From Symsagittifera roscoffensis (lineage: Eukaryota > Xenacoelomorpha > Acoela > Convolutidae): 64,000 bases of DNA. The notes beneath the pieces are model-generated. The model was not told where the DNA came from and did no database searches. It saw only the letters and a program-made list of their open reading frames with translations. Positions within the stretch are counted from its first letter, which is position 1. Every line of letters begins with the position of its first letter. The stretch lies in NCBI RefSeq assembly GCF_963678635.1, contig NC_087064.1, positions 51,666,684 through 51,730,683 of the forward strand, read 5' to 3'. Positions 42,805 through 53,814 of this stretch are shown here, in pieces. Position numbers and translations under genes: made by a program.

Positions 42805-43540
42805 GTCTATGTAACATTCGCCCAATTACTACAAAAAGACGTAGTTACCATTTTTAGGCCATCAGTCAAACGACTTTTGATCAGCTTTGATTACATGCGA
42901 AAACAACCACATAACTGGGTCTCGGATTCCCAGACTACGTGGTTGCTATTAAAAACACGGCTCGAATATCATATTTTACTATGTTTTTAGTGACAGTTAT
43001 ATACTGAGTCCAATGGAGATGGATTCACCCTTTCCTCTTTCTAGCTACTCATGCTCTGAAATACTAAACAATACTGGAGTTAATTCAAATGTTCAGGGCC
43101 TTAGTTCAGCGGCTGAAAAGTCAGTTATATAGTCTCTCAACATATAATAGTCTCTGGGCACCGGGCCTCCAATTCCGTGCTCTTCCGGAGATAACGTCGT
43201 TATCTCTCCAATCTCGCGGCACGGGATGGTACTGATCCGCTGCGGATGTCCCACTGAACCTTCCTTTCGTATGTTCTCGTTCGACTAAGCGTCTTATCGT
43301 GTCTTGTTATCACGATAAGAGGCTTCGTTGTTCTCTGTCGACTTTCAACTGTTTTCCGTCTTGTCTTGTTCGGGTCTCCGTGTTATTCTAAATTTCTTGC
43401 CAAATATGGCCGTTCTTCTTAATTTCTGAGAAATGTTTCATCGCAATTCGAATTTTTTGCAAATTAAAAATTTAGAACATTTCGACCCTTCTTTTCATAA
43501 CGAGTTCGCAATTAACGTCACTAATGTTCCTTTCTTGCTC
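42805..43540. repeat. Long direct repeat 2, LTR-like
   Basis: Diverged second copy of 41300-42045, beginning with TATGTAACATTCGCCCA at about 42821. Its inner hairpin ATCGTG...CACGATAAG-type sequence at about 43297-43320 corresponds to the ACGATTG hairpin of copy 1. Divergence is high, with many small indels. Confidence 0.55.
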
Positions 43541-43740
43541 GTCGGAGGGTTCGGCTGTGTCAATCCGGCGGAATGGCACAATGGTTCTCCATGTGCCTTT
43601 ATTTTCCTCGGAGTAGTGTCTAGTAAATAAGTTCCAGCAAGTTTTTCGCAAGGTATCTTTGTTAATGTCGTTTCCAAAATTGGGGTACGTTCGTGATACC
43701 TAGTTGAAAAGTTTTGTTTGTCGGAAAAAGTTGTCAACGG

Positions 43741-44599
43741 TTTTCATCAATCTTGATTTGTACAGCTTTTGATTTTGTCGGGTGTTTTCTTGCGAATCAA
43801 TCTATCTAATTTTTACTCTATATCATATTCACCGTTTCTCATTGACAATAGAAAAAGAAGATCAGGCACCCCGACATATAGATTTGTGGTAGAATTCTTA
43901 GGAAAATGAGGCGGTTACGGTAATTGATGTTCGATCCTTATATCCATTTTGTTCCATAGTGTTGGGTTTTTTCAACCTGTTGGGGGTTTTGCTTGCTTCT
44001 CCACCTTGCTTGAGGTGCGTATGTTGCTATCGGTACTAAGTATCCACTATTCGCGTTCAACTTAACCTTCCATTGGCAGGGAGAAGTAAGGTTTCTTTTA
44101 ATTTGAAAGAGTGCGTTCATTGCCTTTTTGGAACGTATCTGACAGTTTTCAGCCCAGTTTAGGTTTTAATGTACAATGAGGCCTGGCCAACGTTGGATAA
44201 TGTTCAACTGGCTCCAGAGGACTGCCCATGAGATTGGATTTTGGCGCTCCTTTAATGTTTACAGTATGAGACTTCTTTGTATTTGGTGTCATTTTAATTT
44301 CGGAAAGCCACTTTTCATTGTTTTTGTTGCTTTTTTCATTTGACCCTGGCTTCGGATTATTGCTTAAAAATCAACTTCGTACACGAAACCAGGTGTTCTT
44401 CTCATCGTTTCAGGTAAATCATTGTCCAATGTCTCAGTGGCTTCCAGACATTTGGTAGCGAGACATAAACGTTCTAAACACCAACTCGGAGTCTAATAAC
44501 TAACAATGATGACCTATTCGATGAAGCACACTTGTACGACAAGCGGTAGAAATCAATACCTGCACCAATAACATGCTAATATTGCGTTTTATCAAAAAA
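43741..44599. other. Non-coding stretch
   Basis: No convincing exon or element was recognised. Short frames on the - strand (43938-44120) look random. Confidence 0.4.
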
Positions 44600-44820
44600 A
44601 AATTGTCTTGTTCATGCTGTCTATCGCCTGAAAAGAAATGTTTTTACAAATTGAAAACATCGTGCAAACTGAACCTGTGTAATTTATTGCTCCTACCGGT
44701 TCCAAATTGCTTGTACAAGTCATCACAGATACACTGTTCCAAAAATTTACTCATAGTATTCAGAAGTGATACAGATCGGTAGTTGTCAACTCTACTCGTA
44801 TCTCATATAAAATCCCCAAT
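44600..44820 (-). mobile_element. LINE reverse-transcriptase fragment, - strand
   Basis: The reverse complement of 44690-44815 closely matches 45475-45590 and encodes the same start-of-RT block (VDNYRSVSLLNTMSKFLEQC). A neighbouring piece (TTACAAATTGAAAACATCG, about 44645) recurs in the same orientation at 46235. So pieces of one LINE family lie here in both orientations. Confidence 0.65.
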
Positions 44821-45439
44821 GATTTGATATCTCATAGAAGAATCACAAGCCAAGAATGATATATAAGCAAATTCTCTCTCCATGGATGTGACCAGGCAAG
44901 TCTAAGTTAATAAAGAGACTAGACTGCAAACACAACAACAATTACTTCTAGTAGAACCGACAATCCACAAAGAGACGCGTTGATGATGTAAGAGCGATTA
45001 TAACTGATGCTGCCAAAAATGGAAGACTTATAATCAGCAAAATATTACGGAACAAAGAGACAAAAATCTGAAATTTAAACATCTCGAAATTTTGAAAAAA
45101 AAATTGTGCATTTTACCCAAATTACTAATTAAAGATGGAATGAGTCGCAGAAGTAAAAATGAAAAGTACATTGGTTGATTGAGTTTGTTATTTCTGTTTC
45201 GTCTCATAAATATTCATTTCATTCTGAAGAGGTAATAAAAACCCAAAATTATCGAATTTCATAGCATCAATAGAGATTTTTAACGAGTTAATAGCAACAA
45301 AAGATGCGATAAAAACTAGACAGCCGGACGCGCTACCAGCAATTTTTGTTCACAAAAATGGTAAATAAAAAACAGTCACTCTGAACAAAGTTTTTAAGTT
45401 TTTAAGAATTTAAGGCGCATCAGGAAATAACATATCAGA

Positions 45440-46075
45440 TAGAAACTGGCGGCAATATCACTAGAATTCAAAGGAGGAGATACGAGTAGAGTAGACAACT
45501 ACCGGCCTGTATCACTCCTTAATACTATGAGTATAGTTTTGGAACACTGTATCTGTGATGACTTGTACAAGCAATTTGCTGAGCAGTTAATCTCAAGGCA
45601 GCAAGGTTTTCTCAATAAAGGCTAAGAAACATGTCAAGTCTTACTATTAATCTCAAAGCTGTCAATGAAGATTCATCTTGCGAGTTCATCGCTTTTTCAG
45701 AGTTATTCCGAAGGCGTTTGAAAAAGTTCCCCATAGGAAGTTCTCAAACACTTTGTCAAATAGGCAAAGGGGAGGGCGTAGTTGAAATTTCGCATAGTTG
45801 TTCTATTGGGCAAAAACAATTTGTTCCTGTAGATAACACTTGTGTAGATAATTCATGGACTCTTTATTAGGACCACTTCAGATTCGTAATTTTATAAAAG
45901 AATTGCCGGATGTACTAAATTTCAGCGAACCATACTTGTTAGCTGATTACCCAAAGATTCACTCCATGGATAATAGTAATATCCAAATTCAGTTAGACTT
46001 AGACTCCATTGATGCTTGTGTCAGCCAAAACGAGATGAGTCTAGCGTTGGATAAATGATTCAAGATTATCATTCG
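45440..46075 (+). mobile_element. LINE (Jockey/CR1-like) reverse-transcriptase fragment, + strand, decayed
   Basis: RT blocks occur in the usual order in shifting frames: FKGGDTSRVDNYRPVSLLNT with LEHCI (about 45465-45560), a KAFEKVPHRKF block (about 45705-45745), then LGPLQIRNFIKELPD and LNFSEPYLLADYPK (45855-45960). The catalytic FADD box is replaced by LADY. Stops and an internal deletion before the GPL block show it is dead. Endonuclease and 3' end are missing. Confidence 0.75.
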
Positions 46076-47109
46076 AGGAATTGAGACGCAGCTAATTTCA
46101 CCAGGTATTGGCCTAGAATAATCAGATCTTATCTAGGAAATAGAGGTAATTTTAAACAGAAACTAGAGGTGGCAGACACTCGTGAAAGCGAGAGTAAAGA
46201 CAGCTGACAGTTTTTTTATCATCTGAACGAAATGTTTTTTACAAATTGAAAACGATGTGCAAGCTGGGCCTGTGTAATTTTTTGCTCCTGCCTGCTCGTA
46301 CCTGTGGGTTTCATTGTGTTGCGCTCTCAAGCTCTGACATGTGTTGCGCTATCAAGATCTCCAAAAAAGAGAACTCTCTGAAAGATCACTAGGACCAAAG
46401 CTGTCAGTTATCTCTGTATTCTTTAAATGCTGTTTTTATTACCATTCCTAGTGTTTCTTCAGCTGATTGACATTTATTTAGTTGCTAAATGAGTATTGAA
46501 ATTGCATCTAACCAAGTATTACGAACTAAAAACCAAGTGCTTGTAAGAAACTCCGAAGTTTTTAAACTAAGTATACAAACATCAAAATAAGCAAGAAGAG
46601 AACAATAAACACATAGATCGATCTTGCAGATTTCAAAAGAATGATTGGCATAATCAAAATGTTTAAGCATATGTGGAGTTACGTTAACTGAACTTTTGAG
46701 AAGCTAATATCTGCAGCTGGCTAACAGTATGTGATGACAGTGGCTGCAAAAAAAACGCGGAGGAAGTAATTGAGAACTCAGGGAGCAATCATATCAGCAG
46801 TAGCTATAAATGCCAATCAAGAACAACAACAACAACAGTTTCTGCCATTTTGGATACTTCGTTATTTCCATGAGGTATCGGCAGGCTGCTAGCGTGTTAC
46901 TGTTTGTGCACGCTCTTATTCTGGCTAGCATGACCGCGCTTTTTCGTTTGATAGTACCATATTTCCTCGATTGATAAAGATTAATTCTTGAAGACTGCTG
47001 CTTCCCTTAGGTGTGATGGAGTACAAACTGAGCTTTTCGCTGCCGGCTTTTCTTCTTCGTAGGACGAATCTGTTTCCTTCTTCTCTTTTTCTTCAAGTTA
47101 AGCGTTTTT
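46076..47109. other. Non-coding DNA with LINE scraps
   Basis: Apart from a piece at 46235-46300 similar to 44645-44705, no element or exon was recognised. A short AAC microsatellite (about 46822-46840) is present. Confidence 0.4.
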
Positions 47110-47808
47110 GTGGTCACCTTGGGTGACGACCATCGCATACCCACTAAATTGGGTTTCTCCGGAGTTCGCGAAGTGCGCAAGGAACAGATGTTTCCGGGGA
47201 AAAGATGTTCGCGGGAGAAAGACTTTCTGCGAGGGAGGCTTTAAGTCTCTTGCTAATATCACGCCAGCTGTCGCGGCAGAGTATGTGCATTTGGTCGCCT
47301 TCAAGAGCGAGGCGTCTCGGGTGATGCAGTGGCCATCTGTAGGCTTTCTCCCTCGACGTAGACATCACCTGGAGGGAGACCGTTGTGTAGCAGGGAAATT
47401 CTGCTTAAATGCGGACCGCGTCTACCGGAGAGGATGCGGTTTGCCCCGTGATATGTCAAAGGGATTAAATTTTGGCTCTTTCCAGACGGTCCAGCTGGGT
47501 CTTAAAGATCCACCATTGCCGGGAGGGGGAGGCTTAACCCAAAATTCTGCGTTAAGTAGCCAATTGTGCGCTACTTCTCATTGAGCTCTTCTTCAAGCGC
47601 CAGTCGGTGTTTCCCAGGCAGGCCAGGAGGTTGCAGCGCTTTTCTATCTTCCTGACGACGTAGTCAATTTTGCTGAAGTTTTAGGGCGCTATTCATGTGG
47701 CGGCCGAAAAGTTTTGGAACAAGGTAAAATTTCATTGGAGAGTTGTTCTTTCTGCCAGTTCGGACCCTTTTTAGAGTCACAGGACGCTGTTGAAAAGAAG
47801 GTGACCAC
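47110..47808. other. GC-rich 699-bp segment bounded by 11-bp inverted repeats
   Basis: GTGGTCACCTT (47110-47120) and AAGGTGACCAC (47798-47808) are exact inverted repeats. Between them composition is clearly richer in GC than the flanks, and open frames exist on both strands (47108-47584 on +, 159 codons). I recognise no protein family in either, so this may be a non-autonomous DNA element or a fragment of a larger one. No target duplication was seen. Confidence 0.35.
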
Positions 47809-48229
47809 GCTGGTCATACTGTTGTTGATTACGTGGGTTCCAATTGAAACGTTGTGTTTTTTTGATTCACCGTAAAGTTAAGTTTCAGATTAATGCAATA
47901 GTTGACTGAAAAGATTTGCACATTTTGTGCATCATCAGAATTAGTTTTTTTTGCAATATATTTTTTTAAAATGATCGAAGAGCAGGAAAATGTGGCACAC
48001 ATGTATAAAACTTCTTTCAAAATTTCTGACCCATCAAAACTATACAACTGAAGATAAACAACCATCTCTGTAATCTTTAATCACATTTTCCTTATTTTTG
48101 TTTTAGTTTTTTAGTATTTTAGCTGTTATTTCTTTTCATTTCACAAATTTTTGCAATTCTGACATGTTTCACTTTTTCAGTTTGTGCCTTTTTTTATAAA
48201 TTGGAATACAATTTTAGTGTTGAATCACA
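47809..48229. other. AT-rich stretch, no gene
   Basis: Nothing recognised. Confidence 0.4.
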
Positions 48230-49530
48230 GCTCTCGATTTCTTCGCACGTGTTGGTTTTTGACCTTTTCCTCCAAACTGCGAAGCTCCAGTGTACGTAGA
48301 TTATGATTGTTGCCCATCAAGTCGTTAATCTCTGACTTCATCTCTGCAGTTTCACCCACCTCCTTACCACTTTTTAGCAAATGCTGTCCTACTGGGAGTC
48401 CTCTTTACGATATTCATCAAACCTCTTACATAAATGTCACACGGTCCGGCCGACAGAGGTGTAGTTACATTCACTACATGTATGCTGTGCACCACTTTGG
48501 ATTTCTTTTAACGTGCGAGGGAAATTTTGAATGATGGTAAGCTTGTTTTTAATTTGTTTCCCGCGCTTTTGCTGATAGAAGTTGCGATGGATAGCTTTGA
48601 TATTGCCTTGCCAAAAGGGGGATGAAACTTTGAACCCTTTCAACCATTGCTTATTTTTCTGTTTTGTTGCCTTAATTTTTAAACTTTCCTTGCCATCTAT
48701 AATTTTGCTGAGAGTTTCAGACACTACCGTATCCTACCACTTTTCCGGATATTGATTCTCATGCCATTGTATTCGACTTTTCTTCAATATTTTTTCAAAC
48801 TTACCCCTCTTGAGGTACTTCGGATGGATCCGATGGACGGATTGTTCAAAAGTTTATACTGCAAAGGTGCGCACCCTCTATATTTAGGTTTTGTGCCAGT
48901 ATCAGTGGATTTTTGGTACCACCCGCATGTCATTTGTTTTCGTTTTTCCACCTTTAGATTTAAGTCCAAATAGGCAAAGCTGCCGGTACCATCAAGCTCT
49001 ATTTAGTAAACTGCAAGTTTGGATGCCTTTCAATGGCAGCCTGAAGAACTACACCAGAATTTCCCCTCAAATTTTTCTCTATGTCACCCACAGATCTTGG
49101 AGAAACTTTAATAGCCTTCTCAGACCAATCAGCTTTCTGAATTTTGTTGCACGTCCTGAAATATCATATTGTTTCAACTATGTTTGCGTATTCAAGTTCC
49201 AATGCCGATATGTTATCACACCCTAAGTTGAAACAATTCAACAAAGTTTTGCATTCTTCTCCTTAGAGCGATGTTTCTTTTTTTTCTGAAATCTAGGGTA
49301 GACTTCACCAACAGCAGTCAATAACTTCCGCTCTGGAATTTTTTTCCTTAATGCTGTTTCGTATACTTTGAGGCAAAAATTTGTTAGTATTACTGCAAAG
49401 AAGGAGCGCAATGCTAAACCGTCTTTTTTGCACATACCACAAATTCGTCGTTTTTTTTCATGTCTCGGACAAATTTTTGAAAACTTCTTGAGGTCGTTCG
49501 AGCCAAGACTTAAATCAAGATTCAAGATTT
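48230..49530 (-). mobile_element. Penelope-like element relic with GIY-YIG endonuclease, - strand
   Basis: Read leftwards: an RT C-terminal block with LDLNLKVEKRKQMTCGWYQK, STDTGTKPKYRGCAPLQYK and SIGSIRSTSRG (about 48990-48790), which is the KPTDTG-LNY-S-AP-QYKR order of Penelope-like RTs. A basic linker follows (48724-48500). Then CSECNYTSVGRTV (about 48480-48440) and a downstream DSPVGQHLL-like block in shifted frames, a GIY-YIG nuclease relic. A further Cys/Lys-rich frame at 49525-49238 (ICGMCKKDG) may be the N-terminal side. Stops and frameshifts are frequent. Penelope-like elements typically pair RT with GIY-YIG, which supports the call. Confidence 0.6.
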
Positions 49531-49566
49531 AATCTGAAAAAGCACTCCATCCATTACGATGATTGT

Positions 49567-49880
49567 TTGTTGCAAGCAATTTTGGTCGACAGAGAAGAAA
49601 AGCTGGCTCGCTCACCCTTTTCCATCAGAACTAGAACAAAATTCAAACTTTTCAGAGGGCTTTTGACGAAATTCAGAAAATCTGTTAAAACTTTAATTTC
49701 TTTCGAATTACGACTGAAAAAGCTATCTTATGATAAATCGTTCAACCATTCCGATGATTATTTGATCTACTTGATTTTGTGTGAAATTAAAGCAGACCCG
49801 AACACTAATTTTCTGCTCATTTTCAATGGTCGAAACAACATTGATTGCAAATTGCTGTGCACGTAGCACAGGTTGCACCA
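49567..49880 (+). repeat. Dispersed repeat family B, distant copy
   Basis: The ends share TTTTCAATGGTCGAAACAAC and ATTGCTGTGCACGTAGCACAGG with the family B terminus (GCTGTGCAAGTAGCAC). The interior retains ATTTGATCTACTTGATTTTGTG, of which only the TGATTTTG-GTG part is close. More diverged than the intronic copies. Confidence 0.4.
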
Positions 49881-50464
49881 ACCGCATTCGAAAAAAAACT
49901 TCAACCAAGAGGTTATATTTTCGACTTAGTTGTTTGATTGGAAAAACATGTAGTAAATGAGTTAATTAGGCATTATCTTCAGCGTTTGTTTTCAAAAACT
50001 GAATGACAAAAATTGAATAGAAAAAAAACAGTATTTTTTCTAATGGTTTACTTCAAAATGTTGTTTAAAATTGATCTACAAATCTAAAATTATAAATCAG
50101 TGTTTTTTATAACATTGTAGTTTTCAAGTCGTATGAGTCACGACTGAGAACTTTGTAATGTGATGTCATTCAAGCTTGATTATTTAAGTACTTAATTTAG
50201 CGTGAAAAAAAATAGAATAATCTTTTTTAATAGTCAAAACAAAAAGCAGTGTACGCGTGTCCCGTGTAAATATGCCGCAATAAACGTATCAGGCAAGCAA
50301 ATAACTTACACATGATTCGTTTTTTCAATCAGTTGTCAGAACCAATGGATTCATACGCGAAAAACCTTATTGAAATGGAAAGCAGAAATGACGTCAGAGA
50401 CTCTTATAATTTAGAAACCAAAACATGCGCTGGCTGTTTTTTAAATTCTAGTTTGAGCGTGAGA
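49881..50464. other. AT-rich stretch, no gene
   Basis: No exon or element seen before the foldback. Confidence 0.4.
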
Positions 50465-51140
50465 ATACAACTCAATTTTACTGCCAGTCTTTTTCTATGG
50501 ATTCCACTGTTAGGCTCCATTGTGAAAAAAAACTACTACTTCTGTCGAGATTCTGAGAAAAAGAAGGTTGTCTATATGTTTTGACATCTTGAAAAATTGC
50601 AGCATATTTGCCAAGTGCACTTGTTGTTGCTTGAAAATCATTCGCTGTCGTGGTTCCACGTGAGGGCTAGGATTTCTTTTTAAAACTTTTTAGATTTGAA
50701 AATCCACTTGTGCATCATTTCAGTTGACTATTTGAGCTGTACAAAAAGTAAGCGTACAAATTTGTTTTCTTGAGAGCAAAGATCTTTGTTCTTCGTTTTG
50801 TTAACAAAGGCGATCAACATAGCGTCGTTTTAATTTACAAGCTCATCGAAAAGTCTTCGTGCAGCTCAAATCTTCAACTGAAATGACGCGCACATGGATT
50901 TTCAAATCTAAAAGGTCTTACAAAGAAATCTTAGCCCTCATGTGGAAACAAGCCAACGAACGATTTTCGAGCAACAGCATGAGCACTTGGCAGATGTGCT
51001 AAAATTTTTCAAGATGTCAAAACATATAGACAATCTTCTTCTTCTCAGAACCTCGAGAGAAATAGTAGTGTTTTTTCTCAATGGAGCTTAACAGTTGAAT
51101 CCATAGAAAAAAATTGGCAGTAAAACTCAGTTGTATTGCC
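50465..51140. mobile_element. Long foldback element (about 290-bp arms)
   Basis: The left arm (about 50465-50750) and right arm (about 50850-51140) are inverted copies at roughly 85-90% identity. For example, TTGTCTATATGTTTTGACAT in the left is met in reverse complement at about 51010-51035, and CTATGGATTCCACTGTTAGG at 51085-51110. The loop is about 100 bases. No coding capacity. A transcript would form a long imperfect double-stranded hairpin. Confidence 0.8.
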
Positions 51141-52201
51141 GAGTTTAACGAAGATATGGACATTTATTGCAACCCTACTCCGAAGACAGTAGAAAATTGT
51201 ATTCACTTTTTGAGATGTTCATTGATAAATGTATTGAAGAAAAATTTATATTAGATTTTTAGGCAATATCTGCTGTCTTACAATATTCTTATAAGAAAAG
51301 TTCTAAGGAAAAAATTTTTCCCTAAAATTTCAAGAAATTGAATGTCTTCTTGTACCGTCACATCAAAAAATTGATTTTGTAAGTTTATCAATTTTTTTTT
51401 CAATTTAATTCCTGTAAAAACTTTCAGATAATGGTTGTAATCTATGCATGCCAAACAAAATAGTCAGAAACAATAAATTTATAGAAAGTTCGAACAGATA
51501 TTTTTTTATCAGTGATTGTGTTTATAACCTTAAAGTAATAGCGTTTTGATTATGAGACTAGTTTACTTTCTATGTTTATTTACTTTCTAGTTTATTTACT
51601 TTCTAAGATATCTACTAGTTTCCTTGTCACACCACGCACAAAAAAAACACAATTTTTAAAAATCTATGTCGGCTTTGCTTCTGTTTATTTTCTTCTGAAC
51701 GCATTAAGCCCAATTTAAGTATTGATTATACAAGCGACCGCAGTGTATGAGTATGACTCCTCTTTGTTTTCAACCTTGTGTTCATTTGGTGGCAGTTTTG
51801 ATTTAATCACGATCTGTAGAATTGGAAATGGTCAGTGCTGTGTTTTGGCCAGTGTTTGTCAAAAAAAATTATTGCTAGCCTTAGCACCATGGTAAGTGTC
51901 AACTGTGTTTGCTATTGATTTTTTTTGTGATTAAATGACGAATGTTATAAACTCCGACAGCTGAATGTTTGATCTGACTGTTTTCTAGCTTTTTGTTTTT
52001 TTGGTGACGAGTTTTTGCCTCAAAGTTTTTTGTGAAGATGTGTAGGTGTTCTCATGGCGGTCCTGTACTTGATGAGCAAATATGTTGATCGAGCTAACTG
52101 CACACTAAAATTACATATATACTGGATAATCTGCATCTGTTTTACGGTTATGCAAGCAAAAAATCCGACAATAATTCCATTACTTTAACAGCTCGAAACT
52201 T
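51141..52201. other. AT-rich DNA without recognised genes
   Basis: Repeated TTTACTTTCTA words (51560-51605) only. Confidence 0.4.
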
Positions 52202-52500
52202 TGCTATGCGCGACTCATGTTGCGGTTTGCGCGACCCATGCTGCGACTAATGTTCCGCGCGACTCGTTTTGCGTCTTTGTGCAACCCATGTTGCGACTTT
52301 TCGCGACCCATGTTGCGAGTTTGCGCGCCCCATGTTGCGACTTCGCGCGACGCATGTTGTGACTTCGCGCGAAGCATGTTGCGCGTCCCATGTTGCGACT
52401 TTCCGCGACGCATGTTGCGATTTTGCGCGACCCACGTTGCGAATTTGCGCGACGCGACCCATGTTGAGACTTTGCGCGACCAATTTTCAGCCAAGTTGCT
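52202..52500. repeat. 22-bp minisatellite
   Basis: About 12 imperfect copies of a unit close to CGCGACCCATGTTGCGACTT plus two bases, period 22 with occasional losses or gains. The unit is GC-rich against an AT-rich background and contains the near-palindromic GCGAC. Several frames on both strands stay open only because the unit lacks stops. Confidence 0.88.
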
Positions 52501-53072
52501 ACTTTGTGCGACTCAAGTTTCTTGCGGTAGTATGGAATTTCGGTCGCAGAAAGTTCATTTCGGCTACCCATTTCGGTCGCAACATAAGTCGTGGACCTCG
52601 TCCCGGGATCAAAAGGAGCTAAAGAGAGTTCGGCTTAGAAGCTGATGCCAGTTTTTGTCACTCTTTGACTCTTCAACTGTTTCTCGGGATTCATTGACAA
52701 ACCTGGTTAAAAGAAGCTGAGTTATGTGGTTGTACTGCACTGTGCGAAGTTTTCGCGATGTGATCTAGCGACTTATACCTATGAAAGGTTCATATTTTGC
52801 ATACCCGCACTCAGTAAAAAGAGAAAATAATAGATTATAATGCATTTTTATTGTCAGTCTTCATAAATTGCAAAAAAAAAGAGATTATATTTGATTGAAA
52901 ATTGATTATAATGTTACTATTTTTCGAAACAAAAAAACTCATTATAACGATAATAATCCATTTTTATTCAAAAAACGTCATCGCTTCATTTCGTTTTATT
53001 TTTGTTTTGTTTTGTGTGCTTTTCAGTTGGTTTCTTTGCTTACTGTTTACTGTTAACTTTCTTACTGTTTAC

Positions 53073-53340
53073 TGCAAGGGCGGATTTAGGTGCGGGGGCG
53101 GGGGGGGGGGGGGGTTTGGCGGTCGCTTTTTTTAGGTATTCGACCCCCTGCCTACCAAAAGATTCCCCCTTTGTACTGTTTGAGGTATCCATATTTGGTG
53201 ACGGACCCTTTGGCCTTTGGCGCCAATAAAAACTAGTTTTGAGGAGGAGCGCGAGCTAAAAAACGCGATTTGTTGGTGAAATTTTTCCAAAAAAGCCTAA
53301 AAAAGCCGTTTTTGGCCTGTTTCTTCAAACGTTTGCATGA
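53073..53340. repeat. Remnant of hAT-like MITE family
   Basis: CAAGGGCGGATTTAGGTGCG resembles the 5' terminus of the element at 27419; a G run, TATTCGACCCCCTG, AAAAGCCGTTTTTGGCC and related words follow. The 3' terminus is not visible. Confidence 0.5.
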
Positions 53341-53424
53341 TTCTTACTGTGTTTTTATGCAGAATAGCTAAATTATAATCCATTATAGTTCCTTCTTCTT
53401 GTAGAGTAAGATTTTGATAGAAAA

Positions 53425-53700
53425 AGGGATTATAATCTATTATAATAGATTATAATAGATTATAAGAGATTATAAGAGATTTTAAGAGATTATAAGAGAT
53501 TATAAGAGATTTTCAGAAAAATTATAATCAATTATAATTGATCATAATTGATTAACATTTCACCAAAAATATTATCATTATAATGGATTATAGATCGTTT
53601 AAACATCAAAAATTGGCGCTTACAATTAATTATAATTTTGCTAAAAGTACGATTATAATTATAATATTATCGATTACTTTCTCTTTTAACTGAGTGCAAG
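53425..53700. repeat. ATTATAATAGATT/GAGATTATAA low-complexity tandem repeats
   Basis: About 10-11 bp units (AGATTATAAG, then AATTATAATC types) repeat many times, and similar TTATAAT words are scattered from 52830. The AT palindromic words allow cruciforms; no gene is present. Confidence 0.75.
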
Positions 53701-53814
53701 TAGTTAAATGTAACAAAAGTAATAACGTAATCTTTGTTTTTATTTAACAAACTACTGCAATTCCTAATGTTCTTGAGTGTTTCCATTTGAAGTATTTACG
53801 GTTCACATGCTGAA

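Noticed and set aside
52204-52645. Overlapping open frames of 78-142 codons on both strands
   Set aside because: Produced by the 22-bp minisatellite; all frames are low-complexity translations of the same unit.
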